Shown here piece after piece: positions 1 to 8,353 of a stretch of 64,000 nucleotides of DNA; position 1 is the stretch's first letter; each line of letters starts with the position of its first letter. The notes beneath the pieces are model-generated. The model saw only the letters and a program-made list of their open reading frames with translations, had not been told where the DNA came from and ran no database searches. The stretch is taken from positions 1 through 64,000 of the forward strand of contig CAWDKZ010000009.1 of NCBI GenBank assembly GCA_963803025.1. The letters are read 5' to 3'. The position numbers and the translations under genes are program-made. Source of the stretch: Bog-793 sp963803025. Lineage in GTDB: Bacteria > Actinomycetota > Acidimicrobiia > Acidimicrobiales > Bog-793.

Positions 1-63
1 CGCTGATCCAAAAGGGGAGCACCTGAGACTCAGAACGCGCTGATCGAAAAGGGGAGCACCTGA
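1..63. repeat. IS21 left-end double binding site
   Basis: Two direct repeats of about 26 bp start at 1 and 38. Both contain AAAAGGGGAGCACCTGA and differ at one base in the leading part. In IS21 elements such multiple terminal repeats bind the IstA transposase (family knowledge). Their complements recur at the right end. Confidence 0.8.
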
Positions 64-144
64 CCATCCCCCTGCTTGCTCGAACCCGCCCACAGGCTTC
101 GCCTGGGAGTCGAGCGAGAAGACGGGAGAAGGGTGCACACCGAC

Positions 145-1629
145 ATGGAGATGTGGACAGAGATCCGGCGCAAGGTGCTCGTGGAGGGCGCTTCGAAGCG
201 CTCGATCCGAAGGGACTACCGGGTCAGCGCTCGGACACTCGAGAAGATCCTGGCGAACGCCGAACCGCCCGGCTATCGCCAGAGGACCACTCGCCCGAAG
301 CCGATGCTCGGTCAGTTCCTTCCCGTGATCGACGAGATCCTGGAAGCCGACAGGACCGCTCCGCCAAAGCAACGTCATACGGCCAAGCGCATCTATGAGC
401 GGCTCAGGGACGAATACGGCTACACGGGGTGCTCCTCGCAGGTGAGAGCGGCCGTCGCCAGGTCCAAGCACTACTCCAAGGAGGTCTTCGTGCCCCTCTC
501 GCACCCACCGGGACAGGCGCAATTCGACTTCGGCGAGGCAACGGTCGAGATCGCGGGCGTCGAGGCAAAGGCCGCGCTGGCGGTGATGACGCTTCCCTAC
601 TCGGATGCCTACTTCGTTTCGGCCTATCCCCGCGAGTGCACCGAGACCTTCCAGGCCGGCCACGTCGCCGCCTTTTCGTTCTTCGGTGGCGTGCCGACGC
701 GCACCAGCTATGACAACACCTCGATCGCGGTCACGAAGGTGATGGGCCGCGAGCGCGAGCTCACCACCGAGTTCCTGCGCCTCGAGAGTCACTTCCTCTT
801 CGGGCACCACTTCTGCCGGGTCGGGCGGGGCAACGAGAAGGGCCACGTGGAGACCCACGTCGGCTACGCGAGGCGGAACCTGCTCGTCCCGGTGCCGAGG
901 TTCTCCTCTTTCGCCGAGATGAACGAGTACCTCGCCGCCTGCTGCTACGCCGATCTGTTCCGTCGGGTCCGGGGAAAGCCCGAGACAAAGGCAGAGCGCC
1001 TCGTGGTCGACCAGGCCGCGATGTTGGCGCTGCCACCTGAGTCCTTCGAGGTGCGCCGGGTCGAACAGCGCGCCGCGAACTCTTTGTCGCTCGTGAGATT
1101 CGACCGCAACGACTACTCGGTGCCCACTACCTTCGCCCATCACGAGGTGACCGCAATTGGCGGGATCGAAGAGGTCCGCTTGCTCGTCGGCACCGAGGTC
1201 GTGGCTACCCACCCGCGATGCTGGTCGAAAGAGCAGGTCAGCTTCGATCCTCGTCACTACCTGGCCCTTTTGGAGAGAAAGCCCGGTGCTTTGGACGTCG
1301 CCCGACCGCTCGAAGGCTGGGACCTCCCCGCGTGCTTCTCGGTGCTTCGCCGGCGCCTCGAGGCCGACCTCGGCTCGACGGGGACCCGCGAGTACATCAA
1401 GGTGCTCCGCCTCATGGAGGCGGCAACGCTTAAGGAACTGACCGGAGCTGTCGAACAGGCGCTCTCGATCGGGGCGACCGGTTCGGACGCCATCGGGCTC
1501 ATCCTCACCCACGCCAAGGAGACCCCGGTCGGGCTGTTCAGCCTCGACGGGCTCCCGCACCTGAAGGCCGTCGCCCTCGAGCCTCCCGACCTCGGGGCCT
1601 ACAGGGCGCTCACCGAGATCGGGGCCTGA
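145..1629 (+). CDS. istA: IS21-family transposase IstA
   Basis: IstA is the DDE recombinase of IS21 elements and cuts and joins the element ends together with the ATPase IstB. The N-terminus has a helix-turn-helix (EIRRKVLVEGASKRSIRRDY...SARTLEKIL). The catalytic core follows, with QAQFDFGEA carrying the first Asp, PTRTSYDNTS the second, and GRGNEKGHVE the Glu. A TTG start at 76 would be possible, but ATG 145 is preferred: it has AGAAGGG upstream and gives an N-terminus (MEMWTEIRRK) like other IstA proteins. The product is 494 aa, normal for the family. istB follows after a 51-bp gap. Confidence 0.9.
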   Translation: MEMWTEIRRKVLVEGASKRSIRRDYRVSARTLEKILANAEPPGYRQRTTRPKPMLGQFLPVIDEILEADRTAPPKQRHTAKRIYERLRDEYGYTGCSSQVRAAVARSKHYSKEVFVPLSHPPGQAQFDFGEATVEIAGVEAKAALAVMTLPYSDAYFVSAYPRECTETFQAGHVAAFSFFGGVPTRTSYDNTSIAVTKVMGRERELTTEFLRLESHFLFGHHFCRVGRGNEKGHVETHVGYARRNLLVPVPRFSSFAEMNEYLAACCYADLFRRVRGKPETKAERLVVDQAAMLALPPESFEVRRVEQRAANSLSLVRFDRNDYSVPTTFAHHEVTAIGGIEEVRLLVGTEVVATHPRCWSKEQVSFDPRHYLALLERKPGALDVARPLEGWDLPACFSVLRRRLEADLGSTGTREYIKVLRLMEAATLKELTGAVEQALSIGATGSDAIGLILTHAKETPVGLFSLDGLPHLKAVALEPPDLGAYRALTEIGA

Positions 1630-1680
1630 GGACCACGTCCTCGGCGCTGATCGCGCCATCGAGAGAAAGGAAACACCACC

Positions 1681-2505
1681 GTGAAGAGTTTGGAGACCAA
1701 GTCCGTCGTGCTACTGCACCATCACCTGAAGGCCCTCCGGCTGCCGACCATCGGGGCCGAGTGCGAGAAGGTGGCCAAACAGGCGGCCGCCGACAACGTC
1801 GACCACCTCAGCTACCTGTTGCAGCTTCTCGAGCTCGAACTGTTGGACCGGGAGAAGCGCTCCGCCGAGCGACGCCTCAAGGCGGCACGGTTCCCGACGC
1901 TGAAGACCCTCGAGAGTTTCGACTTCGCGGCTCGCCCGTCGGTCAACAAGATGCTGATCGCCGAGTTGGCGCGTTGTGAGTACATCGACAAGCGCGAGAA
2001 CGTGATCATGGTGGGCAACCCCGGCACGGGGAAGAGTCACCTAGCCACGGCGCTCGCCGTCCAGGCCTGCCACAAGGGCTACAAGGTCCGCTTCTTTCGC
2101 ACCACCGAGCTCGTGACCGCCCTCATCGAGGCAAGAGACGAGCGGACCTTTCTCCGGCTGAAGGCCCAGCTCGCGAGGTTGGACCTCCTCGTGCTGGACG
2201 AACTGGGCTACGTCCCCGCCTCCAAGGTCGGCGCCGAGCTGCTGTTCGACGTCATCTCGACCGCCTATGAGCGCACGAGCCTGATCGTGACGAGCAACCT
2301 CCCCTTCGAATCCTGGACAGAGGTCCTCGGCTCCGAACGCCTCACCGGGGCGACACTCGACCGGCTCACCCACCGCTGCAACATCATCGAGACCAAGGGT
2401 GAGAGCTACCGGCTCCAGGACGCCAAGGCCCGAACTCGACGAGCCAAGCAATCAGCCGATCTCTCAGGCGGCCAGCCTGTGGACCAAGCTCCGATCACCA
2501 AGTAG
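1681..2505 (+). CDS. istB: IS21-family helper ATPase IstB
   Basis: IstB is an AAA+ ATPase of the DnaA/DnaC type that selects target DNA for IstA. The 274-aa product has an N-terminal helical region, Walker A GNPGTGKSH (about residue 113) and Walker B LLVLDELGY (about residue 169). A sensor-like segment SLIVTSNLPF and the arginine-rich LTGATLDRLTHR follow. The GTG start at 1681 is preceded by GAAAGGA about 10 nt upstream. The C-terminal 50 residues are polar and of low complexity. A degraded piece of a related istB 3' end recurs at about 38135-38235. Confidence 0.92.
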   Translation: MKSLETKSVVLLHHHLKALRLPTIGAECEKVAKQAAADNVDHLSYLLQLLELELLDREKRSAERRLKAARFPTLKTLESFDFAARPSVNKMLIAELARCEYIDKRENVIMVGNPGTGKSHLATALAVQACHKGYKVRFFRTTELVTALIEARDERTFLRLKAQLARLDLLVLDELGYVPASKVGAELLFDVISTAYERTSLIVTSNLPFESWTEVLGSERLTGATLDRLTHRCNIIETKGESYRLQDAKARTRRAKQSADLSGGQPVDQAPITK

Positions 2506-2518
2506 CTTCAAGCTCAAA

Positions 2519-2563
2519 GTGCTCCGATTTTCGACCGGCGCGCGCTCCTGTTTTCGATCAGCA
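2519..2563. repeat. IS21 right-end inverted double repeat
   Basis: GTGCTCCGATTTTCGACCGG (2519-2538) and GCTCCTGTTTTCGATCAGCA (2544-2563) are imperfect inverted copies of the left-end repeats. They mark the right boundary of the IS21 element, 14 bp after the istB stop. Confidence 0.75.
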
Positions 2564-2649
2564 TTCACAACTGAGATTCTTCTGAGACGTTGTCGAGATC
2601 GAAGGACTCGAGCGACAGGGACACGGCAAGAACGCGGACACCTCCAGCT

Positions 2650-3198
2650 ATATCTCTGGCACTTTCCGACGGTCGCCGGGCTGAAGAACTTCAATGAACA
2701 CAAGGGATATCAAGATGCGATGTCTCCGGAACCAGGGCCATGGGACGGCACGATGTTCGGGATGTACGCGCAGATGTTCGTCTTCTGGACTGCCAGCATT
2801 CAGGCCCTCTTCCTCAATGTGGACCGCACGACCTGGATTGAGCGAGTGCTGCCAGGCTTGGGGTACGAGAACTTGAGGCTTATCGAAGTCACCTTGCCAC
2901 CACCGCTACCGACACACGGCAGCGCCGCCGCTGAGTTTGACAAGGCAAAGAAAGCTCTCGACGAACGCCGCTACTCGGATTGTGTCGCCGCCTGTCGGGG
3001 GCTGATCGGCATTAGGGAAACTTCTTTGACCACAGCGGGTCAACAGACAATCGCTGCCGTTGTTGCGACACGAGTCGGTTGATGACGAGGCGGATCTCGG
3101 AAGGCCATTCCTTGACGATCTATGGAAATCGGTGAACGACCTATCGAATGTCCCACACCATCCCGAGGGGCAAACGGTCGTTCCTCAAACGATCGAAG
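2650..3198 (+). pseudogene. Broken host gene, copy A (unknown function)
   Basis: One frame reads through WHFPTVAGLKNFNEHKGYQ, MFGMYAQMFVFWTASIQALF, TWIERVLPGLGYENLRLIEV and KKALDERRYSDCVAACRGLI, then stops at 3082 after VVATRVG. Copy B at 4566-5023 shows that the frame should continue as WDEADLRRRFLDDLWKSVND. One extra base near 3073-3080 causes the stop here. Bases 2806-3198 are almost identical to 4566-4960. The segment with ALDERRYSDCVAACRGLI resembles a short helical domain, but I cannot name the family. The IS21 element cuts the 5' side, so the gene start is lost. Confidence 0.6.
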
Positions 3199-3214
3199 TG
3201 AACCGCCCCGGGTT

Positions 3215-4105
3215 TCATGACTGCTCGCTTGTTTGGGAAACCGCCACGAGGGCGGGTGTTCTCTGACGGTAGTAGGCGGCCTCGAACTCCGCTGGGGTGA
3301 TGTAGGTCGCGTCGTCGGTGATCTCCCCGTGGAGGCGGCGGTGGTTGAACCAGTCGACGTAGCCGAGGGTGGCGAACTCGACGTCGTCGAGGCCCCGCCA
3401 CGGCCCTCTCGGGTAGATGAGCTCCCACTTGTAGAGGCCGTTGAAGCTCTCGGCCAGGGCGTTGTCGTAGCTGTCGCCGCGCGAGCCGACCGAGGCGACG
3501 ATGTCGTTCTCGGCGAGGCGCTCCGAGTAGCGAATGGCGAGGTATTGCGACCCCCTGTCCGTGTGATGGACGAGGCCGGCGAGGTCTCCTCCGTCACGAG
3601 TCCGGTTCCAGATCGCCATCTCCAAGGCGTCGATGGCGAGCGAGGAACGGAGTGAGTTCGCCAGCTGCCAGCCGACCACCAGACGGGAGAAGACGTCGAC
3701 GATGAAGGCCGCGTAGACCCAGCCCGAGTGCGTCTTCACGTAGGTGAGGTCTGCCACCCAGAGCCGGTTCGGCGCTGGCGCCCGGAAGTTCCGCTCCACG
3801 AGGTCACTCGGCCGGCGCTGACGCTCGTCGGCGTGCGTCGTCACCTTGTAGACCCGACCCCGGCGCACGCCGGAAAGGCCGAGCTCCCGCATCAGGCGTT
3901 CGACCGTGCAGCGGGCGACACGGGTGCCTTCCCGGTTGAGCTGGGCCCAGACCTTGTCGGCGCCGTAGACGTCGAGGTTCTGGGCATGGACGCGGGCGAT
4001 CTCGCGCCGGAGCTCCCCGTCGCGCACGAAGCGTCGCGACGGTCGTCGTTTCTTCGCCACCCAGTAGGTGTTCGGGGCGACCTTGCAGCCGTGCTCTCTC
4101 AGCAC
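3215..4105 (-). CDS. IS3-family transposase OrfB
   Basis: OrfB is the rve-type DDE integrase domain of IS3 elements. Catalytic motifs are WVADLTYVKT (Asp), VHHTDRGSQY (Asp) and DNALAESFNGLYKWELI (Glu), with the HTH_21-like segment RREIARVHAQNLDVYGADKV ahead. The frame is open upstream of the first ATG to about 4165 (IAEIVAYIDAHRDRFGV), in the -1 frame relative to the end of orfA. This is the usual IS3 arrangement, in which OrfAB is made by programmed -1 frameshifting. The reading frame is otherwise intact, about 297 aa from the ATG. Confidence 0.88.
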   Translation of the reverse strand: MLREHGCKVAPNTYWVAKKRRPSRRFVRDGELRREIARVHAQNLDVYGADKVWAQLNREGTRVARCTVERLMRELGLSGVRRGRVYKVTTHADERQRRPSDLVERNFRAPAPNRLWVADLTYVKTHSGWVYAAFIVDVFSRLVVGWQLANSLRSSLAIDALEMAIWNRTRDGGDLAGLVHHTDRGSQYLAIRYSERLAENDIVASVGSRGDSYDNALAESFNGLYKWELIYPRGPWRGLDDVEFATLGYVDWFNHRRLHGEITDDATYITPAEFEAAYYRQRTPALVAVSQTSEQS

Positions 4106-4158
4106 CGCACAGATCGGCTCGACCCCGAAGCGGTCGCGGTGGGCGTCGATGTAGGCGA

Positions 4159-4487
4159 CTATCTCAGCGATCGGCGGTCGAGCTCCGCCCCGAAGAAAGC
4201 CGCTGCAGACTTGAGGATCTCGTTCGCCCGCCGGAGCTCTTTGTTCTCACGTTGGAGCTCGCGGAGTTGCTGGCGCTCGTCGGTCGTGAGACCGGGTCGC
4301 TGCCCGATGTCGGTCTCCACCCGCCGTACCCAGATCCGCAGCGTCTCGTGGTTGACCCCGAGCTTGTCCGAGATCGACTCGATCGCCTTCCACTGCGACG
4401 GGTACTCGGCCTGGTGTTCGAAGACCATCCGAACCCGCGGTCGCGCACCTCTTCCGGGTAGCGGCCATGTCGTCGTCGCTCTGCCAT
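4159..4487 (-). pseudogene. IS3-family OrfA, frameshifted near its start
   Basis: OrfA is the helix-turn-helix DNA-binding subunit. ATG 4487 opens MAERRRHGRYPEEVRDR, which runs out of frame. The proper continuation VRMVFEHQAEYPSQWKAIES and ISDKLGVNHETLRIWVRRVE lies in another frame. A single missing base near 4440, in the sequence GACCGCGGGTTCGG, explains the break. The leucine-zipper-like tail ELQRENKELRRANEILKSAA is present. Without repair this copy cannot make a complete OrfAB. Confidence 0.7.
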
Positions 4488-4565
4488 TGCTCCATCCTCT
4501 CAAGAGGTGGAGCAGTCACCAATCTCGGGGCGGGGGGGGGGTGTGCGGGTGTGTGGTGCGCCAGG

Positions 4566-5023
4566 CCCTTCCTCAATGTGGAACGCACGACCTGGATTGA
4601 GCGAGTGCTGCCAGGCTTGGGGTACGAGAACTTGAGGCTTATCGAAGTCACCGGCCACCACCGCTACCGACACACGGCAGCGCCGCCGCTGAGTTTGACA
4701 AGGCAAAGAAAGCTCTCGACGAACGCCGCTACTCGGATTGTGTCGCCGCCTGTCGGGGGCTGATCGGCATTTGGGAAACTTCTTTGAGCACAGCGGGTCA
4801 ACAGACAATCGCGGCCGTTGTTGCGACACGACTCGGATGGGACGAGGCGGACCTCCGACGGCGATTCCTTGACGATCTATGGAAATCGGTGAACGACCTA
4901 TCGAACGTCCCACACCATCCCGAGGGGCAAACGGTCGCTCCTCAAACGATCAAAGCGCGGGATGCGCGCTTGCTTTTCCTCCTCGTGGCTGGGCTCTCAG
5001 AGTACTTGGGATCGTTGTCGTAA
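4566..5023 (+). pseudogene. Broken host gene, copy B (C-terminal part)
   Basis: This is a near-identical duplicate of 2806-3198 on the far side of the IS3 element. It has lost one base near 4655 (CACCGGCC against CACCTTGCC in copy A), which shifts the frame after LRLIEVT. From there on the correct frame is open to the stop at 5023: TAGQQTIAAVVATRLGWDEA, FLDDLWKSVNDLSNVPHHPE and KARDARLLFLLVAGLSEYLG. Copies A and B therefore carry different single-base lesions and neither encodes the whole protein. The stop lies 29 bp before the helicase start, so the gene was probably cotranscribed with the helicase. Function is unknown. Confidence 0.6.
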
Positions 5024-5052
5024 GGGTAAGTCAAGAGTCGCGGAGGCAAGTA

Positions 5053-7023
5053 GTGGACAACTCAACTCCTCGCTTCCTGGTTAATGACGACGGCTCAACT
5101 TTCGCTGACGAGGTCTCGACACTTCGTGTGCAGTTCGACCGCCTGAACGACACTGCTCGTAGTGAGTTTCGGGATGCTAACGCCAACGCTCTTGCTCGCC
5201 ACTCGGCCGAACGTCTCCTGATTGTTGCGGGACCTGGAGCGGGCAAGAGCCTCATCTTCCGTACTCGAATCAAGTTCTGGCTCGAGCGGGATAGGGAGTC
5301 CGCGATCTATGTCTCGAGCTTTGTGCGCAAACTGGTTCGCGATCTTGAGAAGGAGATCGCAACTGACGACCAGCTCAGTGACGAAGATCGTGCTCGGGTA
5401 ACGGTCAGCACGCTTCACCGGTTAGCCCGTAGTCTCGTCGAGGTCGCCCATGGCACCTCTGCCCTACCGCTACAACACCACGTTCAGGTGATCGCAGGGG
5501 AATGGCCGGGCGTGGTGTGGTCAGATGTTCTACGTTTCCACCCCGACCTCCGCGCACGCGACTACTTGTACGAAGCCTTCGAGCATCAGCTTCACACTGA
5601 AGAGTTTGATGAGTCTGAATCATGGGGGCGCGTTCGGGCTACCTACTGGGATTTGGTCCGCTTCTACAATGCTGTCGGCTTCGCCGACATGATCTGGCTT
5701 GCTCGCGAAGCGGTCGATGAACGACCTCAGCTGAGCACCCATCTGCGGTGGATCATCGACGAGTACCAAGACTTCAATGCTGCCGAGAATCATCTCATTC
5801 GAAGCCTGACCGGCTCAGTCCGTGGGGTGCTCATAGCGGGAGACGATGATCAAGCCCTCTATCAAGAACTAAAGGCAAGCCTGCCGAGCATCCTCATCTC
5901 GTATTACGACGGCTCGGAATTCGCGAATGGAATGCTGCCGTACTGCAGTCGCTGTAGCTACTACGTCTGTCTAGCAGCGTCTGCGTTCATTGCTTCTCAT
6001 CGGGCGGATGGCGCAATCGAAAAGATATTTCTGCCAGTCCATGTCGATGAGCAAGCGCCCAAGGTGCAGATCGTCGCTACGTTCCAACCCACGTCAGCGG
6101 TCGACTACATCGCCAAGTTCGTTCAAGATCACCGGAGCGAACTCGACGAGCACAGAGCAGCGATGGAGGCAGGGGATGAAGTCGATCCCTTCCTCCTTGT
6201 TCTGACCCCCGAGAAGTCAGCGAAGTTCTACCGAGGCCGGTATCACGCAGATGCCAAGCTTCGCGATCTCTTGGCTGAGTTTTCGGTTGTGTCAACTGGC
6301 CGCAGTGCGGACTACTGGCGGGTGGCTGCGTACTGCCAAGCGACGTGGTATCCGCACGACAATTTCGCCGTGCGGAAGGTGCTGCACTACGAGTATGTGC
6401 CAACTGACCACGTGCACGATCTGATCGTGCGAGCGATGGCTGAAGATCGGCCGCTCGGCGACCTGTTGGATGACACACCGCTAGCGGGAGCGATGACTCG
6501 GGCCCGGTCCGTAGGCGACGTACTTCGTGACGAGACATTGGATGCTCAAGGTCACAGTGCAGCTGTGGCGACTCTGCTCACGGGCTTAGACGTCGGGAAG
6601 CTCACTAGTGATCTTGAAGCTGCGCCGATCGATCTTTTCACTGACTTTGCCGAGAACCAGGCCGAAGAACTAATTGAAACCGCCGGCGAGGTCGCACCGG
6701 TGGAGATGATGACCATGTTCCGTGCAAAGGGGCTGTCGGCCAAGCACGTCATCATTATCGGCTGCGACGATAGGAACCTGGCGCGGACTCAGCCGCTCAC
6801 CTTCTACGTTGCTCTCTCTCGTGCAAGAAGGTCCCTGCACCTCATCGTCTCGATGCAAGCAGGCGGCAGCCAAGCTGCTCATCCCTATCTCCTCAGTCTT
6901 CCGTCGTCGTGTTGTGAGTACATCGAATACAAGAAGACCGGACGCGTCGCTACAAGATTGCGCAGTCGTCAGGCTTTCACCGACCTGTTAACCCGATGGG
7001 GTCAGGCGGCCAGACGGCGCTGA
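5053..7023 (+). CDS. UvrD/Rep-like superfamily 1 helicase
   Basis: A probable DNA helicase or translocase of 656 aa. Motif I is IVAGPGAGKS (about residue 60). Motif II is WIIDEYQDFN (about 234; DEYQD in place of DEFQD). Motif III is VLIAGDDDQALY (about 258). The C-terminal motifs V/VI are MFRAKGLSAKHVIIIG and FYVALSRARRSLHLIV. The segment LPYCSRCSYYVC replaces the usual motif IV neighbourhood. Start choice: GTG 5053 has GGAGG seven bases upstream; upstream in-frame codons belong to the preceding broken gene. Its immediate upstream neighbour is an unknown gene, and stand-alone UvrD-like proteins paired with another gene occur in phage-defence modules, so a defence role is possible but unproven. 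Confidence 0.8.
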   Translation: MDNSTPRFLVNDDGSTFADEVSTLRVQFDRLNDTARSEFRDANANALARHSAERLLIVAGPGAGKSLIFRTRIKFWLERDRESAIYVSSFVRKLVRDLEKEIATDDQLSDEDRARVTVSTLHRLARSLVEVAHGTSALPLQHHVQVIAGEWPGVVWSDVLRFHPDLRARDYLYEAFEHQLHTEEFDESESWGRVRATYWDLVRFYNAVGFADMIWLAREAVDERPQLSTHLRWIIDEYQDFNAAENHLIRSLTGSVRGVLIAGDDDQALYQELKASLPSILISYYDGSEFANGMLPYCSRCSYYVCLAASAFIASHRADGAIEKIFLPVHVDEQAPKVQIVATFQPTSAVDYIAKFVQDHRSELDEHRAAMEAGDEVDPFLLVLTPEKSAKFYRGRYHADAKLRDLLAEFSVVSTGRSADYWRVAAYCQATWYPHDNFAVRKVLHYEYVPTDHVHDLIVRAMAEDRPLGDLLDDTPLAGAMTRARSVGDVLRDETLDAQGHSAAVATLLTGLDVGKLTSDLEAAPIDLFTDFAENQAEELIETAGEVAPVEMMTMFRAKGLSAKHVIIIGCDDRNLARTQPLTFYVALSRARRSLHLIVSMQAGGSQAAHPYLLSLPSSCCEYIEYKKTGRVATRLRSRQAFTDLLTRWGQAARRR

Positions 7024-7034
7024 GGCGGACGGGT

Positions 7035-7145
7035 TGTCTCCCCCCTCGCCGTGCTCGCCGCGATCTTCAGCGCTCCGCCGATTTGCCGGTACTTCCCGCT
7101 CGCGCGGAACGTCTGAGCGATGTCGAGACGCTCTATGCCCAGAGC
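7035..7145 (-). pseudogene. Fragment of a transposase helix-turn-helix
   Basis: The minus strand reads FRASGKYRQIGGALKIAAST, close to SSRQIGGALNVAASTVREYL on the minus strand at 47645-47740. Such a sequence is typical of the N-terminal HTH of IS21-type IstA proteins (family resemblance only). There is no complete gene here. The rest of 7024-7411 holds no other gene I can support. Confidence 0.35.
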
Positions 7146-7411
7146 CAGGCGCCTATCCCCTATCACCGGGCGAGTGACGCCCTGGTCGCGTCGGTCGTCT
7201 GGCGCGCATGACGACGGACACGTGGCCTGGCGGATCCGAGGAGAGGACCCCCCGGATCCGGGGTGATGCGCGCACTCTCGGGTGGGCTTGTCACCGACGC
7301 TCGAAAGGGGAGGCAACCGCCCGATGAACATGACTCTCCCCGCCGAGGGCCAATTGTTACGGCCCCGACCAGCGCCTTCTTTATGCCCTCTGAGCTCGAC
7401 TGATACAGCAC

Positions 7412-7982
7412 ATGACTAAAGTCCATTTCATGACCACCAAGGCCGCGATCTGGGTCCGGGTCTCGACCGACCACCAGCATGAATCCAACCAGCTACCTGC
7501 GATTTTGCAGTTCTGTGAGCACCGGAGCTGGGAGATCACGAAGAAGTACGAACTGTCGGATGTGTCGGCCTACAACGGGGCGCACCGCGAGATGCCGAAA
7601 CAGATGCTCGATGATGCCTACTGCGGCGAGTTCGAGGTCGTCGTCTGCTGGGCCGCTGACAGGGTAAGCCGAGGCGGGATCGCGGAGCTGCTCAAGCTCA
7701 TCCGGGAGCTGCGAGAACGCAACTGCTCGCTCGTGAGCGTGCAGGAACCGTGGTTGAACGGGTCGGACGCCACGACCGAGCTGCTGGCCGCCGTCAGCGC
7801 CTGGGTCGCCCACCAGGAGAGCGCGGCAGAGAAGCGCCCGGATCCGCGCGGGACTCGAACGCCGTCGCAGCGAGGGTAAGCCCGTCGGCGGTCGTCGTCC
7901 GGGAGCCAAGGACAAGAGGCCACGTAAGACCGAGGGCTACAAGCAGGCGTGGGCCAGGCGAAAGGGCCAAACCGTTAGCTGA
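7412..7982 (+). pseudogene. Serine recombinase (resolvase type), frameshifted
   Basis: The N-terminal resolvase domain is clear: AAIWVRVSTDHQHESNQLPA with the catalytic Ser of RVST, VVCWAADRVSRGG, and ELLAAVSAWVAHQES. The frame then shifts: RIRAGLERRRSEGKPVGGRR and PGAKDKRPRKTEGYKQAWAR follow in another frame and end at TGA 7980-7982. A one-base change near 7825-7835 separates the halves. The intact ancestor would be about 190 aa with a short basic tail and no large C-terminal domain. The start could be ATG 7412 or ATG 7430. The partner module (cassette or transposon) is not visible. Confidence 0.7.
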
Positions 7983-8353
7983 CCTGGCGGATCTGGGCGG
8001 TCCGGCGGCGTGCTGTCCGCGTGTGGCAACGACGCGGAACCGCGTGGGACGCATTCCACGGAGCCCGATGCCTTTGTTGACGCCGTTGAGCGACTGCCCC
8101 GAGCCGCGCTTGGAATCGTCCCGTCGGGATAAGCCCCGAGCGGGATGACAAGGATGGGGTTTGGAGACAGAGCCCTAAGCCGGCACTCGGGCACTGAGCG
8201 CGCACTGCGCGTGGATGGCGCGCTCAGTTAGACAACGTGTCGACACAGTGGTCACAGCGAGAACCGCTGGCGTCCTCGCGGCGACAAAGACGGCCGGAGT
8301 CGAGTTGCCCCCGACGCGGCAACACCGTCTCTAGGTCGTTCCTGCCGCTTCGG
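7983..8353. other. Non-coding stretch with a strong hairpin
   Basis: No convincing gene is present. A perfect 10-bp inverted repeat, CTGAGCGCGC at 8194-8203 and GCGCGCTCAG at 8218-8227, encloses a 14-nt loop. There is no T-run after it on either strand, so it is not an obvious intrinsic terminator. It lies beyond the 3' end of the minus-strand gene at 8354. Confidence 0.4.

Larger units (their letters stand above)
1..2563 (+). mobile_element. IS21-family insertion sequence, apparently complete
   Basis: The element carries istA and istB in tandem, bounded by the paired subterminal repeats typical of IS21. Two repeats with the core GCTGATC(C/G)AAAAGGGGAGCACCTGA lie at about 1-27 and 38-63. Two inverted counterparts lie at about 2519-2540 and 2543-2563. 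The left tip may fall just outside the window, because the right end predicts one more base than is visible. Both genes are open and keep their motifs, so this copy may still be active. No target duplication can be judged because the left flank is missing. Confidence 0.85.
3199..4533 (-). mobile_element. IS3-family insertion sequence
   Basis: Imperfect terminal inverted repeats are visible: TGAACCGCCCCGGGTTTCAT at 3199-3218, continuing GACTGCTC, and the complementary GAGCAGTCACCAATCTCGGG near 4510-4529. The outermost bases of the right repeat are replaced by a run of ten G. The element lies between two near-identical copies of a broken gene. It carries orfA, with a frameshift, and orfB on the minus strand. 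Confidence 0.75.

Noticed and set aside
5053..7023. Gabija GajB assignment for the helicase
   Set aside because: No OLD-family nuclease/ATPase (GajA) is next to it, and the upstream gene does not resemble one.
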